DNA of 64,000 nucleotides, taken from Talinum fruticosum. Lineage: Eukaryota > Streptophyta > Magnoliopsida > Caryophyllales > Talinaceae. Within the stretch, counting starts at the first letter, position 1; each line of letters opens with the position of its first letter. Location: contig JAITYX010000063.1 in NCBI GenBank assembly GCA_021018815.1, forward strand, positions 1,736,001-1,800,000. The letters are read 5' to 3'. A program made the position numbers and the translations under genes. The notes beneath the pieces were generated by a model. That model worked only from the letters and a program-made list of their open reading frames with translations, was not told the origin of the DNA and made no database searches. Below, piece by piece: positions 38,323 through 52,800 of this stretch.

Positions 38323-39206
38323 TAGAGCTAGCAAATAGGTCGGGTTGGGTCGGGTTCTTGTTCGTGTCGAACATAAACGGGTTGAAACCCCCGACTTAAA
38401 CCTGAACTATTAATAAACGGGTTAAGAATTCCTAACCCGAACTTGACCTGTTTAATAAACGGGTTGAGAATCCCCAACCCGAACTCGACCTATTTAATTA
38501 ATCGGGTTAACTCTGATTTAACCCGTTTACTTATTTAACATACTTGGACGGGTTGAAATCGGCACCAAGGAGGTGGAGCACGAGACGCAGCAGCCTTGAG
38601 AGAAAACGAGATACGTCGAGGAGGTGGAGCACGAGATGCGGTTCCACCGAGATGAGCGAGAGCCATGGAAGTGGAGGAGAAAGAGTGAAAGGACGAGTAG
38701 CCATTCGAGAAAGAGATGTAGTGGTGAGAGAGAGCGAGACGAGAGATAGATGTAGCAAAGAGAGAGAGAAAGAGAGCGAGAGTTTGGCAGGGCAGATGTG
38801 GAGGAGGGAAGAGAGACTCCACCAACTAGGTTTTTTAGTTTTAGAGAAGTTATAACTTATATAATAGGCCAATTAAATAGTTACGATACAAGGCCCAAAA
38901 CGAAAAAAACGGGGAAATGAAAAAATAGGGAAGCCTACTGCTTTTTCACAATATTTAATAGAATCCAAACCTTATTATATACAGAGTTAAACGAGTTTTC
39001 AAGTAACGAGTCAACTCAGTAAAACCGTTTAATTAAAAGGGTTAAATTGGTTATTTTTCGTATCAAAAATCTCGACCTGAACCTAACTCATATAATTAAA
39101 CGGTTTAATCATGTCAACTCAATTAATTAAACATGTTGAAAATCTCTATCCAAACTCGTTTATTTTTGTGTTGGTAATCGTGTCGGGTCAGTTTTTTCCA
39201 TCTCCG
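38323..39206. mobile_element. hAT-like non-autonomous element in GH1 copy 2 intron 2
   Basis: The left end TAGAGCTAGCAAATAGGTCG and inverted right end GGAGATGGAAAAAACTGACC are similar, as in the TAGAGNTGGCAAA-type ends of plant hAT elements. Subterminal AACGGGTT/AACCCG repeats and a GA-rich centre (38560-38810) are present. No clean 8-bp duplication was found, so the boundaries are approximate. No transposase. Confidence 0.5.
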
Positions 39207-39735
39207 AAAACCTCAATTTCACTAATTAAGATTTTATTGGTAAATCCGTAAAATTCTTATACATCTATTCACTTGTATTTTGCTCAAATCCAAAAATTTC
39301 CTACCCGTATTTTACTTTAATCCTAGTATTCTCAACCTAGATTTTGTCCACTGTCCAAATACATAGATGTACTACTTTATATCAGTGGAGAAGGGAAAGA
39401 GGGGCTTCTATGATTATTTATGTAGAAGAAAAAATCACGTTTTTGTCATAAAAAAAAAAGAATGAAAATAAAATTTTTTTGAACAAGTTTATTTTATTAC
39501 CATCATTTGTCCAAATATAAAAAATATAAATTTTTTTGAAAAAATTATTATTTTCCCTCCCAGACGCATCCTAGGGTGATTAACTCAACATATTTATGCG
39601 TGCTTTGGTAGACATCACGGCGGATAGAAGCAATGGAGATGTGGCAGATGATTTTTACCATCGTTACAAGGTATTATTCACTTTAATTGTGCTCTCACAA
39701 GGCTTTTGTTTCCCTAATTTTATTCTCGCACATGA

Positions 39736-40232
39736 TGCTAGGGAAAGTATGTAGAATGTGGTATAAGATCAATTAATAAGTTACTGAACGAATTACTTTT
39801 CTTAAGACTTATTTGTTATAACCACAAATGATCTTAGGGATAAAATACTGATAAAAATAAGTGTAATATTCAAGATCACTTAAGGCTCATCCATTGAGAT
39901 GTTGCAGTCATTTACAAGGATGAAAGTCATGTCACACTTCTTTCTCTCATGCACATTTTCCTTTATATAAGACCATGGACCCAAAAAATTTGGACAGGAA
40001 GCAATTAAATACATTCAAAGTTTGTATGCTCAATCTTATCCTAATCTAGATAGGAAAAATCATTTATAGCAGTGAACACGGCCTACCGGGTTGATTGTTG
40101 CAAGCAAGATGGGACAACGCCAGGAAGAATACGACAAACACGAGTCATGCCCTCCAAAATATGTTGCCCTCAAAGGTAACCCAAGTTATCCGACTACATA
40201 TTTGCGGATTACATTCTTGGAAATCTCTAACA
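39736..40232 (-). repeat. copia left LTR (3' LTR of the element)
   Basis: It aligns with 49155-49868 over AGTATGTAGAATGTGG, GTGTAATATTCAAGATCACT, TATAAGACC, GTTTGTATGCTCAATCTTAT and AAGATGGGACAACGCCAGGA. It lacks the CT/CA tract found in the right LTR. Confidence 0.75.
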
Positions 40233-40959
40233 ATCCCTTACTATTTTAAGAATGAGAGAGGTAAACTTAAACCACTGGAGTAAACTTCCTCTTAGTGCAT
40301 ATAATTTCAACTAATCTAATTGTAATAGTAGACAAGTCTTTAAACTATACATCGTTTCTAATTAATTGGATACACCTCACATACAAATATCAAAAATATA
40401 AACACCTCAACCGTCACCAGTCTTGATTTCAGCGTCCCTTGTAATAGGCGGATCTCGAAGCCATTGAGGAGGAAATTAACCATGCGTCATTAATACAAGG
40501 ATCGAGACAATGGAATAGTAACAACACCAGGATCCCCAACCCCCGAGACATCGGCAAAAAAGGTAAGCGTACTTATGCCTCCGTAATTGGAAATGGAGGG
40601 TCGAGAGGATGTTGCTTGAATTCTTCCTTAACGTGGAAGTGAATGGGGGAAAATCGCGAAAATAGATCTAATGGATGTTCAAGAAGCATTGGAGTATTGG
40701 AGTTCAATCTTAATTTGTTGTGTAATGGGGGCCAATCTACCATATTCTGTATGGTTGGGTTCCTAAAATGCATGTGGCATGATTTCAATGTGGAAGGTAT
40801 TCATGGTTTGCCCAAATGAATGTTTATAGCAAAATTTGATACTGATGCAAAATAGGGATTTGGTTATGTCTAAATGAATATTTTTCTTTGATAGGAAACC
40901 AATCGTCATGAAATCCTAGAGTCCAAACTTAATAATTGATAGAGAGCAAATTCAAATAG

Positions 40960-41260
40960 TTCCTATTTGGGTTCAATATCCTACACTTGGACATCAAATA
41001 CCGGGGTGCTATGAGTTTAGGCAAGATTAGCGACTTGATAGGTAAGCCTATAAAAACGACAGAGGCAACCGAAGAGAAGACCATGTTGGGCTATGCTCGA
41101 GTTCTAGTAGAGATACGGCTAGACAAAGACTTACCTAATTTTGTGGATTTCATGTTTGAAAAATATATACTTATAAGGCAACCAAGTAGAATATGAACGG
41201 AGACCGGTTAAGTGAAATCATTGTAAAATGTTCGAACATGAAGAGACTAATTGTAGGAAG
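40960..41260 (+). pseudogene. LINE ORF1 fragment
   Basis: DIKYRGAMSLGKISDLIGKP, TMLGYARVLVEIRLDKDLPN and VDFMFEK match the DUF4283 C-terminal region of plant LINE ORF1 proteins. The preceding VPIWVQYPTLDIKY reads across a frame change. The zinc knuckle region afterwards has stops. Confidence 0.7.
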
Positions 41261-41494
41261 AAGCATAAGATTAAGCAAGTATAGGTTCCTAAACGGACTC
41301 AGCAGCCATCGGTTCAGGTGGTGAATGATTGTTCAGAACTCGTAGAAAAAAATTCCAAGATGGCTGTAAATGGGAGCGAGGCCTAGACAACAAGCTATCA
41401 TTACAACTCCTATAATCAACCTATTCTAGGTACTGATAACAATGTGGATGAGATGGAAAAAGTGGCTCAAAATGTTGTCTTAAGCGATATCATA

Positions 41495-44400
41495 TGATCC
41501 TAAAATTGGAATGTTAGAGGCCTCAATGAGCCAAACAAACAAGTTGATGTTAAAAAGTTTATCTCTACTAACAAGGTACCTAGTGGGTTTAACGAAACAA
41601 AGCTCGGGAAGAATGTTGTTCCAAAAACATATACCACTATGTTTGAAGGTTGGGAGTTTTATATAAATAACGATTATGATCCAAGAGGGAGGATATGGGT
41701 TTTATGGAGGCCTAAAAGATATAAAGTTCAAGTAATGAAAGCTTCAAGTCAGTTGGTGCATTGTAGAGTTGTACACATTGTAGATTCAAGTCAATTTCAT
41801 ATAACCTTTGTTTATGGGTTCAATAGACAAGAGGAACATGTGGAATTGTGGGAGGGGCTTGAGGAAATAGCTAGTAGTTTAAATTCATCTTGGTGTGTGA
41901 TAGAAGATTTTAATGTTGTGCTCAACATAGAGGATAAAATTGGTGGTACCCCCATGGTGGAGTATGACTTACTAGAATTCAGGAAATTGACTGAAAATTA
42001 TGGGCTAAAAGACATGCATTCAAATGGCTGCTCATACACATGGACCAATAAACAAGACTTTGGCACTAGGGTTTACTCAAGAATTGATAGAGCACTGGTT
42101 AATCGTAGTTGGATCATGCAGTGGGAGGATGCATGAGCAATGTTTTTGCTGTAAGGGATTTCTGATCATACGCCAATCCTTATTCAATTCAATAATATCA
42201 ATGGCCACAAAACTAAAGAGTTCAAATATTGTGACATGTGGGTTACTCATGCCGAATTTAAAAAGGTGCTAGAGGATTGCTGGAATGTTAACTATACTTG
42301 GAAGTGTCATATACAAGGTAATGACTAAATTAGCTAGACTCGGAAGCCTCTTAAAGAACGACATAGATAGAGGTACGGGGATGTTAATTGCAAAGTAAAA
42401 CAGAGCAAATAGAAACTACAATTGATTCAAGAAAAACTACAAGTGAATCCACTTGACCATGACTTACAAGACAAGGAGCATGCTTGTAGAATGAAGTATT
42501 TGGGTCTGCTGGATGCTTTAGTTAAATTACTGAGGCAACAGAGCAAATATAAATGGATCACCTAAGGTGATCAATGCAAGAAATACTTATTCATGTAGTT
42601 GAAAAGAGGGAACAACAAAGTATGCTATATGAGATACAAGATAAACAAAGGAAAATTATCCAAGGGAGAGAAGAGGTGGCAAACCACATGGTTCAATTTT
42701 TCGGGACGTGTTTTTCTACAAGGTCCTAGACTCATTATGGACCAACAGATTTAGCTATGTTCAGCAATTACAGGCAGGAAATCAAGAAGGCAATGTTTGC
42801 TATCCCTAATAAAAAATCTCCGAGTCCATATGGTTATTCCAATGAGTTTTACGGAGATAACTAGAACATAGTGGGTGAATCGAGTTATTTGTGTTGTGCA
42901 AGAATTCTTATCCTTAGGTAAAATTCTGAAACAATTAAATGCTACAAAGCTGGTATTAATACCAAAAGTGGACAATCCTAGATTAGAAGGGGATTTTAGA
43001 CCCATAGCTTGTTGTAACACAATTTATAAGTGCATATCAAAGATCCTGTGTACAGATTGAAATCAATCTTGCCTAGCCTTATTAGAAATAGTCAAAGTAC
43101 TTTTGTAGTGGGCATAACTAAGGTCCATAATGTCTTGGTTTGCTAAGAGTTATTAAGGGGATACTCTAGGAAACACATCGGTCCTAGATGTATCATAAAA
43201 GTCAATTTAAGGAAATAGTATGACTCAATTTATTGGGATTTTGTGAAGGAGGTTATGCTTGGTCTTTGCTTCCCTAATTGCTACAGAAAATGGATAATGA
43301 ATTGTGTGTCAAACACAACATTCATCCTATAAGCATCAATGCAAACAACCATGGCTATTTCGAGGGGGCAAGGGTCTAAGACAAAGGGACCCCATTTCCC
43401 CATTGATTTTTGTGTTCGTTATGGAGTACTTTACTAGGATGCTCGGAAAGTACACTACGGAACATCCTTTCGGGTATTACCTTGGATATAAGTCAATGAA
43501 ACTGCATCACCTCTCATTTGTAGATAATCTTATGGTATTTTGCAAAGCAGATTATGAATCTATATTGTGCCTTAAGAGGACTTCTACCAACTTCTCTGAA
43601 ATTTCTGGGCTTACCATCAATGACCAAAAGTCTCATATCTACATAGGGGATCGGAGGGGGATAAGCATGCTGAATTAATAGAATTAACATGTTTCCTTGA
43701 GGGTAAACTCTCCATAAAATACATAGGGATTCCAGTCACTCCCTCTAGACTGAAAGCTAGTAACTACCAACTACTTGTGGACAAGATTACTATAAAAGTT
43801 AAGGTGTGGAAAATCATGAACATCTCTTATACTGCTAGAATCACTCTAATTAATTAAGTGTCGATGGGGTTATATACATTCTGGGCAAATACCTTTATCC
43901 TCCGACAAGTTGTGATTAAAAAAAGTTGAGCAACAGTGTAGGGACTTCCTTTGGGATTCAAATGATCAACATAGAAGACACCCTTTAATTGCTTAGAACA
44001 TGGTCTTCTAACCCAAAACGCATGGAGGTTTAGGCATAAAATCATGTGATAGATAGACAAGGCACTTAATGCTAAACCGATTTGGGCCCTGGAACTTAAA
44101 AAAGACAATTTGTGGGTGAAGGGGATACACATGCACCATCTAAAGGGTAAGAGCTTCGGACTTACAAATTTGCCAATGACTTATGTTTGTATTGGAATGT
44201 TAAGAGTACTTGTGCAAGCCTACTGTAGAGAAAATCAATTCAGCACTAAAAAAATTTACTTAATGCTGAGTGAACTACATTCAAAAGTGAACTGGAGAGC
44301 CTATGTGTGGAATATGAACATTTCCCCTAGGCACCAAGTTATCCTGTGGATAATCATACATGGTATGGCACTGTCAAAGTTAGGCTTGCAGATTACCTTA

Positions 44401-44700
44401 ATATCCAAGACAAATATTGTGGAATCTGTGCCAATCAGGAAGAAAACAATGGAACATGTATTTTATACATGTAAGAATATAAAAGAGGTACTTACTGCAG
44501 TGTTCAAATGGGTGAAGCTGCAGAAACTCCCGGGATCTTTACTGCAATGGCATAAACGGATTGTGAACATGAAGACCAAACCTATATACAAAAGCCTTAT
44601 ATGTTGTTTAAGCTGCAATATCCCTATACTACATATGGAGAGACAGGAATAAGAGGGTGTTCCAAGCATCTCGCAACCGTGAAAAAAGAACAATCAAGAG
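41495..44700 (+). pseudogene. LINE ORF2 (EN-RT-zf-RVT), broken
   Basis: Endonuclease: WNVRGLNEPNKQ (41505), then an open frame 41639-42136 with FHITFVYGFNRQEEHVELW, WCVIEDFNVVLNIEDKIGG (usual GDFN is EDFN) and GCSYTWTNKQDF. Reverse transcriptase: ATKLVLIPKVDNP, DFRPIACCNTIYKCISKIL, and LSFVDNLMVFCKA, where the catalytic FADD is FVDN. Near 44110-44650 is zf-RVT sequence. Polymerase activity would be lost. Confidence 0.8.
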
Positions 44701-45179
44701 GATTATTGAGGATGTGACTATTGGAATGTTATATCCGAGTAGGTGTAAGAAACATATGGAAAGTAGGAAAAATTTTGCACTAAATTGTATTAAGAGACTT
44801 ATTGTATAGATTAACCTTTCCTAGAAAGCGGCATCTATAATAAGTTCTCTCGAATTTGTATATTTCCCTATTTAAGAGATGCAATTGGAATAAAGATTTA
44901 GCCTTTGTCAAAAAAATAAAATAAAATCAAAATACACTTAAAATTGACATAATTTAATGGCCATGTGTCCATATCCTTTATGAATGCATCAAGTCAAGCC
45001 CTCGGCTCATTCAAGCGACCATACTTTACAATCATATAGGTAAACCTTAAAAATTGCTCATGTAATACAAGTACCCTTTCAATCAAGGTCTACTAAGAGT
45101 AATAAACTCACCCTCTTATAATACTACGAGTAAACAAACATTCTTACCTTGGAATGAAAATTAGTTATGCTAATAATCA

Positions 45180-48100
45180 TTATGTAATGTTGTTACTCTT
45201 TGAACTTAAAACTTGACCTCTTATCAAGAGTAAAGTTGAGGCTTCATTATTAGTGATTAAAGAAGTGGCCTTAAGTCCTATTCCCCTTGATATTCCCAAT
45301 ACCAAGTCTCTTGTTAGGCCTTTAGTCAAAGGATCAATAATATTCTCTTTTGATTCCACAAAATCAATTGTAATTACTGCTTCCTTTATCAATTGATGAA
45401 CATAGGAATGTCTATGTCCAATGTGCCTTAATTTGCCATTACAGCCATGACGATAAGCACTAGATAGTGTATATTTACTATCAAAATGAATAGAGAGCGG
45501 TGACATTGGTTTTGGCCAATTTGGTATTTCGAACAAGAAGTTTTGAAACCATTCTTCTTCTTTACTTGTTGCTGCCAATGTTACGAATTTAGTAGCCATG
45601 GTGGAATCGGTAATGTGGGTTTGTTTCTTGTAAGTGCAAGAAACAACCCCACCACTTAGCTAAAATATCTATCCTTATGTAGAGGCGTAATTTTCTTTAT
45701 TAGTTATCCAACTAACATCTTAATATCATTCTAGAACTGAAGGACACCTGAATAGAACATGCCACAATGTTGAATTTTCTTTATATATTTTAAAAGTCAT
45801 TATATTGCATGCCAATGAAATTTACTATTACGAGTATATCTACTTAGTTTCTCAATAGAAAATGTAATATTAGATCTTATACTTGTAATGACATCCATCA
45901 AAGAGCCAATGACCCTTGCATATTCGATTTGTGCAATAAGTCTTCCATCATTTCGAACCAACTTGTAAGTTGGATTGAAAAGTGATGCGCGATTGGTGAG
46001 CAATCCTTTTATTTAAATCTCTCAAGAACTTTCTCAACATAATGAGATTAGGCGAGACATATACTATCATATTTCTAATGATGTTAATGTTAAGTATCAT
46101 ATTTGCTTCCTCCATATCCTTTACGGATGACTTAACGAGATACAAAACTCTTGGTATTCTCAACTTCTTCCAAGTCGAGTCCCAAATATTAACATGTCAT
46201 CAATACATAAACAAATGATCACACCTTTTCCACGCTCAAACTTAGAATACACACATTTTTCAGATTCAATGATACTAAAACCAAAAGAAAGCACTACTTT
46301 ATCAAATTTTTGATGTCATTGTTTAGGAGCTTACTTTAAGCCATGTAATTATCTATTGAGTTTGCATACTTTATTTTCTTATCCTGCAATGACGAAACCT
46401 TTAGGTTGTTTCATACACACCTCTTCTTCTAATTCACCACTTAATGAAGCAGTCTTGACATCCTTTTGGTGAATAACAAGCTTTTGAATTGCAACAATAG
46501 TAATAAGAACTCTTATTGTTGCAATCTTAACTACCGACGCATAAGTATCAAAGTAACCAATACCATAGTTATGGTCAAACCCTCTTATCACCAACAGGGC
46601 TTTAAACATTTCTATGGTACCAACTACTTTTCTTTTCCTTTTAAAGATCCACTTTGATGTAACATGTTTACATCCAGGAGAAAGATCGCTCAAAATTAAG
46701 TATTATTTTCTATTATTGAGTCCATCTTATCTTGGACTACTTCTTTCTAGAAAGAAGCATGTTGTGATTTCATAGTCTCTTAAAAAGAGGTAGGATCTAA
46801 ATCCATGCTATAAATGCAAGGAATTTTATTTTCAATGATCTCTTGTTCTCTCTACCAAATAGATGTAGAAATTTGAACCAAAGAATTTCTCCTTTCTAAT
46901 CCTTTTTTTTCTTAATTCAACTATATCTCGTTATTCTTGACCATTATGAATCATATTTAGTATTTGGAAATAATATCTTTGGGTTTAGGAATTAAAAAAT
47001 ACTTGTTTCATCAAATATTGCATCTATCAATTCAATCACATTGTTAACCGTTACGAAATCATTTCGTTCAATGTCCATAAACTTATTGGCTTTTCCGTGT
47101 TCAACATAACCTATAAAGATGCACTCAATTCCTCTTTCTCATAATTTCTTTTTCTTAGGCTCCGAGATTTTTACAATAGCCCTACAACCTAAACTCTGAA
47201 ATAAATTAGGTTTGGTTTCCTTTTACTCCAAAACTCATGTACGGTACTAGAGCTCCTCTTATTAGGAACTCTATTTAATATGTAATATGATATGAGTATT
47301 GCTTCACCCCAAAATATAGGTCACTTGAAATGGATTTAGAAAGCATGACACATTTACCATTTCAGTTAAAGTCTTAATTTTTGTTTCTACCACACCATTT
47401 TATTTTGGTGTATAATAAAGTGTAGTAGTTTTATGGATTATACCAGTTGATTGAAAAAAACTTGGATCATAATATTCTTCAACCCTATATGATCTTAAGC
47501 ACTTAATAAACGTTTCACAATGTAATTCGGTTTTCACATTTAAAGATCATAAACTTGTCTAATGTTTCACTTTTAGAATGTAGAAGATAAACTTGCAATA
47601 TTTTGAACAATTATCAATAAATGTGGCATAATACTTCTTTACTCAAGTTATGAGAGTCACCTAAATCACTGACTTAAATTAGGCATTTTGGTGATCTTTC
47701 AACATTAGGAAAAAAACTTATAGTAATCTTTGTTAACATACATGTTTTACACTTCTCTATCATTTTATCAAAATTAGGAATCAAGTCAAGTCTATACGTT
47801 TCTTTCAATATTTTATATTTACATGTCCAAGATGACTATGCCATAGAGAAGAAGAAGAATAAAAAAACATGTAAGCTAGAACATGCATCTTACTACCACT
47901 GGAAGCATTAACTACATTGAACTTAAACATGTCACCACATAAATAAGTATTCCCTACGAAGACACCACCCTTGGATATAATAAACTTATCAGCTTCATAC
48001 ACTTGCTTGAAGCTAGACTTATTAAGAATATTACCTGATATTCATTATAACTTCTGGAGCATAATAAACATCATTTAAAGTAAGAGCTATTTTATAAGTA

Positions 48101-49015
48101 AAAACTAAATCTATTTGACCTTTTCCTAAGACATTAGCTTTATTAGTATTATCTATGTAGAACGCCACTCCATCACCCACCAATTCAAGAATCTTGAAAA
48201 AATAATGGTCCTTACACACATGCCTTGAAGCACCTGAATCAACCCACCAATCATTATCACTTTGGACAAAATTGATTTGATCAATGATCATGGCCATAAT
48301 GTTGTCCTTTGTTTTAGCCTTTTGGTTGTTCAGTCCATCCTTTTTCTTCCAAATGGTGCAGTTTCTCTTCCTATGGTGTGGTTTGTTGCATTCCTAACAA
48401 ACCACTTTTGCCTACTTGTTGCCCTTATATTGTTGTCCTTATTAGGTCTCTTCTTGCTTGGTACTTACTGTCCTTGACTTGGCTCATTATCCTCTACCAC
48501 ATTCTTAGAGACATGTTCCTTTGATTCATCCTGCATATGAAGCTATTATTTAATATGAAGATGGTTAGCCAAATACTCAAGAGTCATATCCTCTTTCTTA
48601 TGCTTTAAAGTTCTTTAAGTGTCTTTCTAAGAGGGGAAAATTTGTTTACTATAAAAGAAACTACAATAGACTTATCCATGTGCATCTTATGTTGTTTAAA
48701 GTTACTCAATACACATTAAAGTTCATGCAACTGGTCTAGAACAGAGCGTTCTTAGACCATCTTATAATTATTAAATTAACTTATAGGGAAGTTCTTATTG
48801 GATGCATCCTTGGCCATATACTTGCTCTCCAAAGCCTCCCAAAGTTCCTTAGCGAATTTGACATTTTGATAAACATCGAACAAGGCATTAGACATGTTGT
48901 TTAAGATGTGTCCCCAACATATGTAATCATTGTTCTTCCACTCCAGACTTTCTACGGGATTGCTCCGAGTCTTCTCATTGGTGTTTACCGAGCGGGGAGT
49001 ATGAAGGAGATACAA
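45180..49015 (-). pseudogene. copia Gag-Pol, broken
   Basis: Right to left on the minus strand: Gag (VKFAKELWEALESKYMAKD, about 48830), zinc knuckle (ECNKPHHRKRNC, about 48390), protease (WWVDSGASRHVCKD, about 48230), GAG-pre-integrase (SLWHSHLGHVN, about 47815), a degraded integrase core, reverse transcriptase (CKHVTSKWIFKRKRK, VVKIATIRVLITIVAIQKL, about 46670-46480; catalytic YVDD reads CIDD near 46200), and RNase H (SLSIHFDSKYTLSSAYRHG-like, HSYVHQLIKEAVITIDFV, about 45500-45350). Stops and shifts interrupt it. This is the Ty1/copia domain order, with integrase before reverse transcriptase. Confidence 0.85.
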
Positions 49016-49154
49016 AACCTTGAGAGTTGTGAGGAGGAAATGCGTCTTCTTTTACCATCTTCAAAAGCCTACACCTTCAAATTTCTCCAAATTCTAAAAG
49101 TTTGAAATCACTTCACATATTGTTGCCATTTCTCACGAAAATAGGTCTTAAGAT

Positions 49155-49868
<714 letters not shown>

Positions 49869-52800
49869 CAAGTTAATAAATTTCTCTAAATTTGCTTTCG
49901 ACCTATCATTGTGATTAATAATATTCTCATACAAGTTAGTACATGAGTATGACTACATGAAGCATAGATTGTATACTAATTTAATTCAAATTCTCTTATA
50001 ATTTCAGGAGGACATTAAGTTGATGAAGGATATGGGGTTAGATTCCTTTCGGTTCTCCCTCTCATGGACTAGAATAATGCCGAGTAAGCAAGAAGCTTAA
50101 ACACCCTTGGTTTTTTTTTATTATAACCTTTTATGATTTAATAAAATTTAATTTCCGTTGACAAATAATAGTTGTTCAAGGTTAATATAGAAGGATTTCA
50201 ACTCAGATGTCTATTGTAACAATGTAAAGATTTTACTAACTAAGACAACTGAACATCCACAATTGATCAACAGTAGTGCATACTAAACTAATAATATAAT
50301 CTTAGAATTTTAAATTTTTTATAAGGTAACCAACACATCTCTCTCAGAACCTCTCTAGGGAAAAATAACCAAGATGTAGAGGTTTTGGAGGGACAGGGGG
50401 CATGGAACTACGCTCAGAAGGCTTGTTTGCAGTATTAGGCTGGACTTTATACCTCATCTACAAAAGGAAGAAAAAAACGCAGAAATTAATCAGTGAGTGT
50501 ATGTGTGTGTTTTAGTTGATGAAACAATAACTCTAAGCAAAGTCCATCCAATGTGCTATTCAAGAACGGTATACGAAGTTAATCATTAAAGATAACAACA
50601 AGGTCTTAATACAAGCATCGCAGAAAGAAATCAAGGTACCATGGATGACACAGGCACTAGTTGATGATATTCTCTTAATTTTTCGTAAGTTACAGAAGTC
50701 TCTATTTTTCACATATATCGTGAAACTATTATGACAGCTAATTGATTGGCACATGCAGCATTTCATTTACCACTTTTCAATTCGACTTTTTATATTCCTG
50801 CCCCTCGATATATTGAACTTTCTATTGTACTATGTGATGATCGGATAAATAGGTAAAGATCTTTAAGAGAAAATTTATCTAATATTTCCTATCACCACGA
50901 AAAGTTGTTCCCCCATATTCGGAGCCAGGAGGTGCCTGTGACTGATAACTTTGATGCCATCATGCTATCCAGCACTTGGGCGCATAAATGCATATATATT
51001 TTGACTTCCTTATTACGAAATTTAATTGGTAAAGTGATGACAAATACCTTTATATCCCATGCTCCTCAGGAGGAAACAAGGCTGGCGGTGTGAACCAACT
51101 TGGGATCGATTTTTACAACAATCTTATCAACGAGCTTCTAGCCAATGGTGTACTCTCATTGACTCATAACGAAGAGTATTAATTATGTTGTTTTCTTATC
51201 AACAATAATTTATTTATACATATTAATTAGATATGATACATGATCAACATTAAAATTAAGTACTTATTTGAGAGCAGGTATAGAGCCGTTTGTGACCCTT
51301 CACCATTATGATGTTCCACAAGCTCTTGAAGAAAAATATGGTGGCTTTTTAAGCCCTAATATTGTGTAAGTTGTTTTATTATGCACGATATGCTTGCTGC
51401 ATGAAGATTTTCATTATGAAGTTTTCCAAACCCTCCCCCCCAAAAAAAGTATGCATAAATTTTAATTTATATAGACTTAATTTACAAAGGACAGGGACGA
51501 TTTACTTTTTATTATTTCTTTTTAAAAAGTATTTTTGGGTGAGAAATAGGGGTGGACCATTAGAAAACTTTGTTAAAAATGAACAAAATGTACTCTAAGT
51601 CACATCAGAATTATACTCGAACAAAATCAGAATTAAAGCCATGGGAGATATTTGATTGACACCAACATCTACAAAGTAATCCATATTACTTTGTTAGACT
51701 TTCCGGTAGCAATGGTCTATTATAATTTGAATTTGCTCTTGATAACTTTTTTTCTTTTTGGTGTAGAGCTCCTAACAATCCTTGATTATGAAGTAAAAAG
51801 GATTTTAGATTTATAGGAACTTTAACAAATAAAACACATGACATCACTGTGTGTATGATAATTTTAGTTTAGATTTTTCAAGTTATTATATAGTTTTCAA
51901 AATTTGGCACTATTATTCATGCCCGATTAATATCTTGATATAATGATGTGTAGGGCGGATTTTGTGGAGTACGCCAACATATGTTTCAAGAAATTTGGAG
52001 ACAGGGTGAAATATTGGTCGACAATAAATGAGCCCAACATTTACGCGCAGAAGGGATATGCAGAGGGGTTTTGGTGCCAAATCGTTGCACTCGCACGGAC
52101 GATTCTTTCCCTTGCGTCGACGGCAACTCCGCCACTGAGCCTTATCTCGTTGCTCACCACTTGCTTCTCTCTCATGCTGCTGCCTTCAACTTGTACAAGC
52201 GCAAATACCAGGTTCATTTCTCTGCCTCAATCTCATTTCTCTCTCTCGGTCTCTTAACTACTAGAAACTTCGTTAACTTTTATTGAGAAGGTAACCAAAC
52301 AATAAGAAATGAGATTTGATTCCTTTCCCTTTTTCTATCGAGCACATGATTTCAAGTCCGTTCCCAACCCCCAGATAGCAAACCTCAGGTCTGTTCCATT
52401 TTTTCATATCAAATAGGGTCTTCCAGAAGGTAAAGATATGAACAAATCATGTCTGCAGAACAATTGAATCCAACTTATGTACAATTCATTTGGAAAGTGG
52501 GAACCGTATCCATTGCTTGTGGTACTGCATTTTGGATCCCCCCGGCAAAAAAAAACTGCTCATGAATCCCATATCTAGGGGGAGGCTTAAGAGTGCCTAT
52601 TTACACTGCCACACAAACCCCCTTTAGCCAAGGACAAGTAAGAAGCATACGCAGTATAATTGGAAGCAACTTAAAGTCTCGTGTTCTTTATTGACCTAAC
52701 CTTGTATGATATACGTACTCAAGAGGACACACTAATACCCCATTTTATGCGATTACTTATAACCTAAGCTAATGGAGACTTACCTTATAACATAGTTATT

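Larger units (their letters stand above)
40400..44935 (+). mobile_element. LINE nested in the copia element
   Basis: A plus-strand LINE of the RNase H-less lineage (as at 28612-33755) with ORF1, endonuclease, reverse transcriptase and zf-RVT, ending in an A-rich tail (CAAAAAAATAAAATAAAATC at 44909). It separates the copia left LTR from the copia RNase H end, so it inserted after the copia element. The 5' boundary is approximate. Confidence 0.75.
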
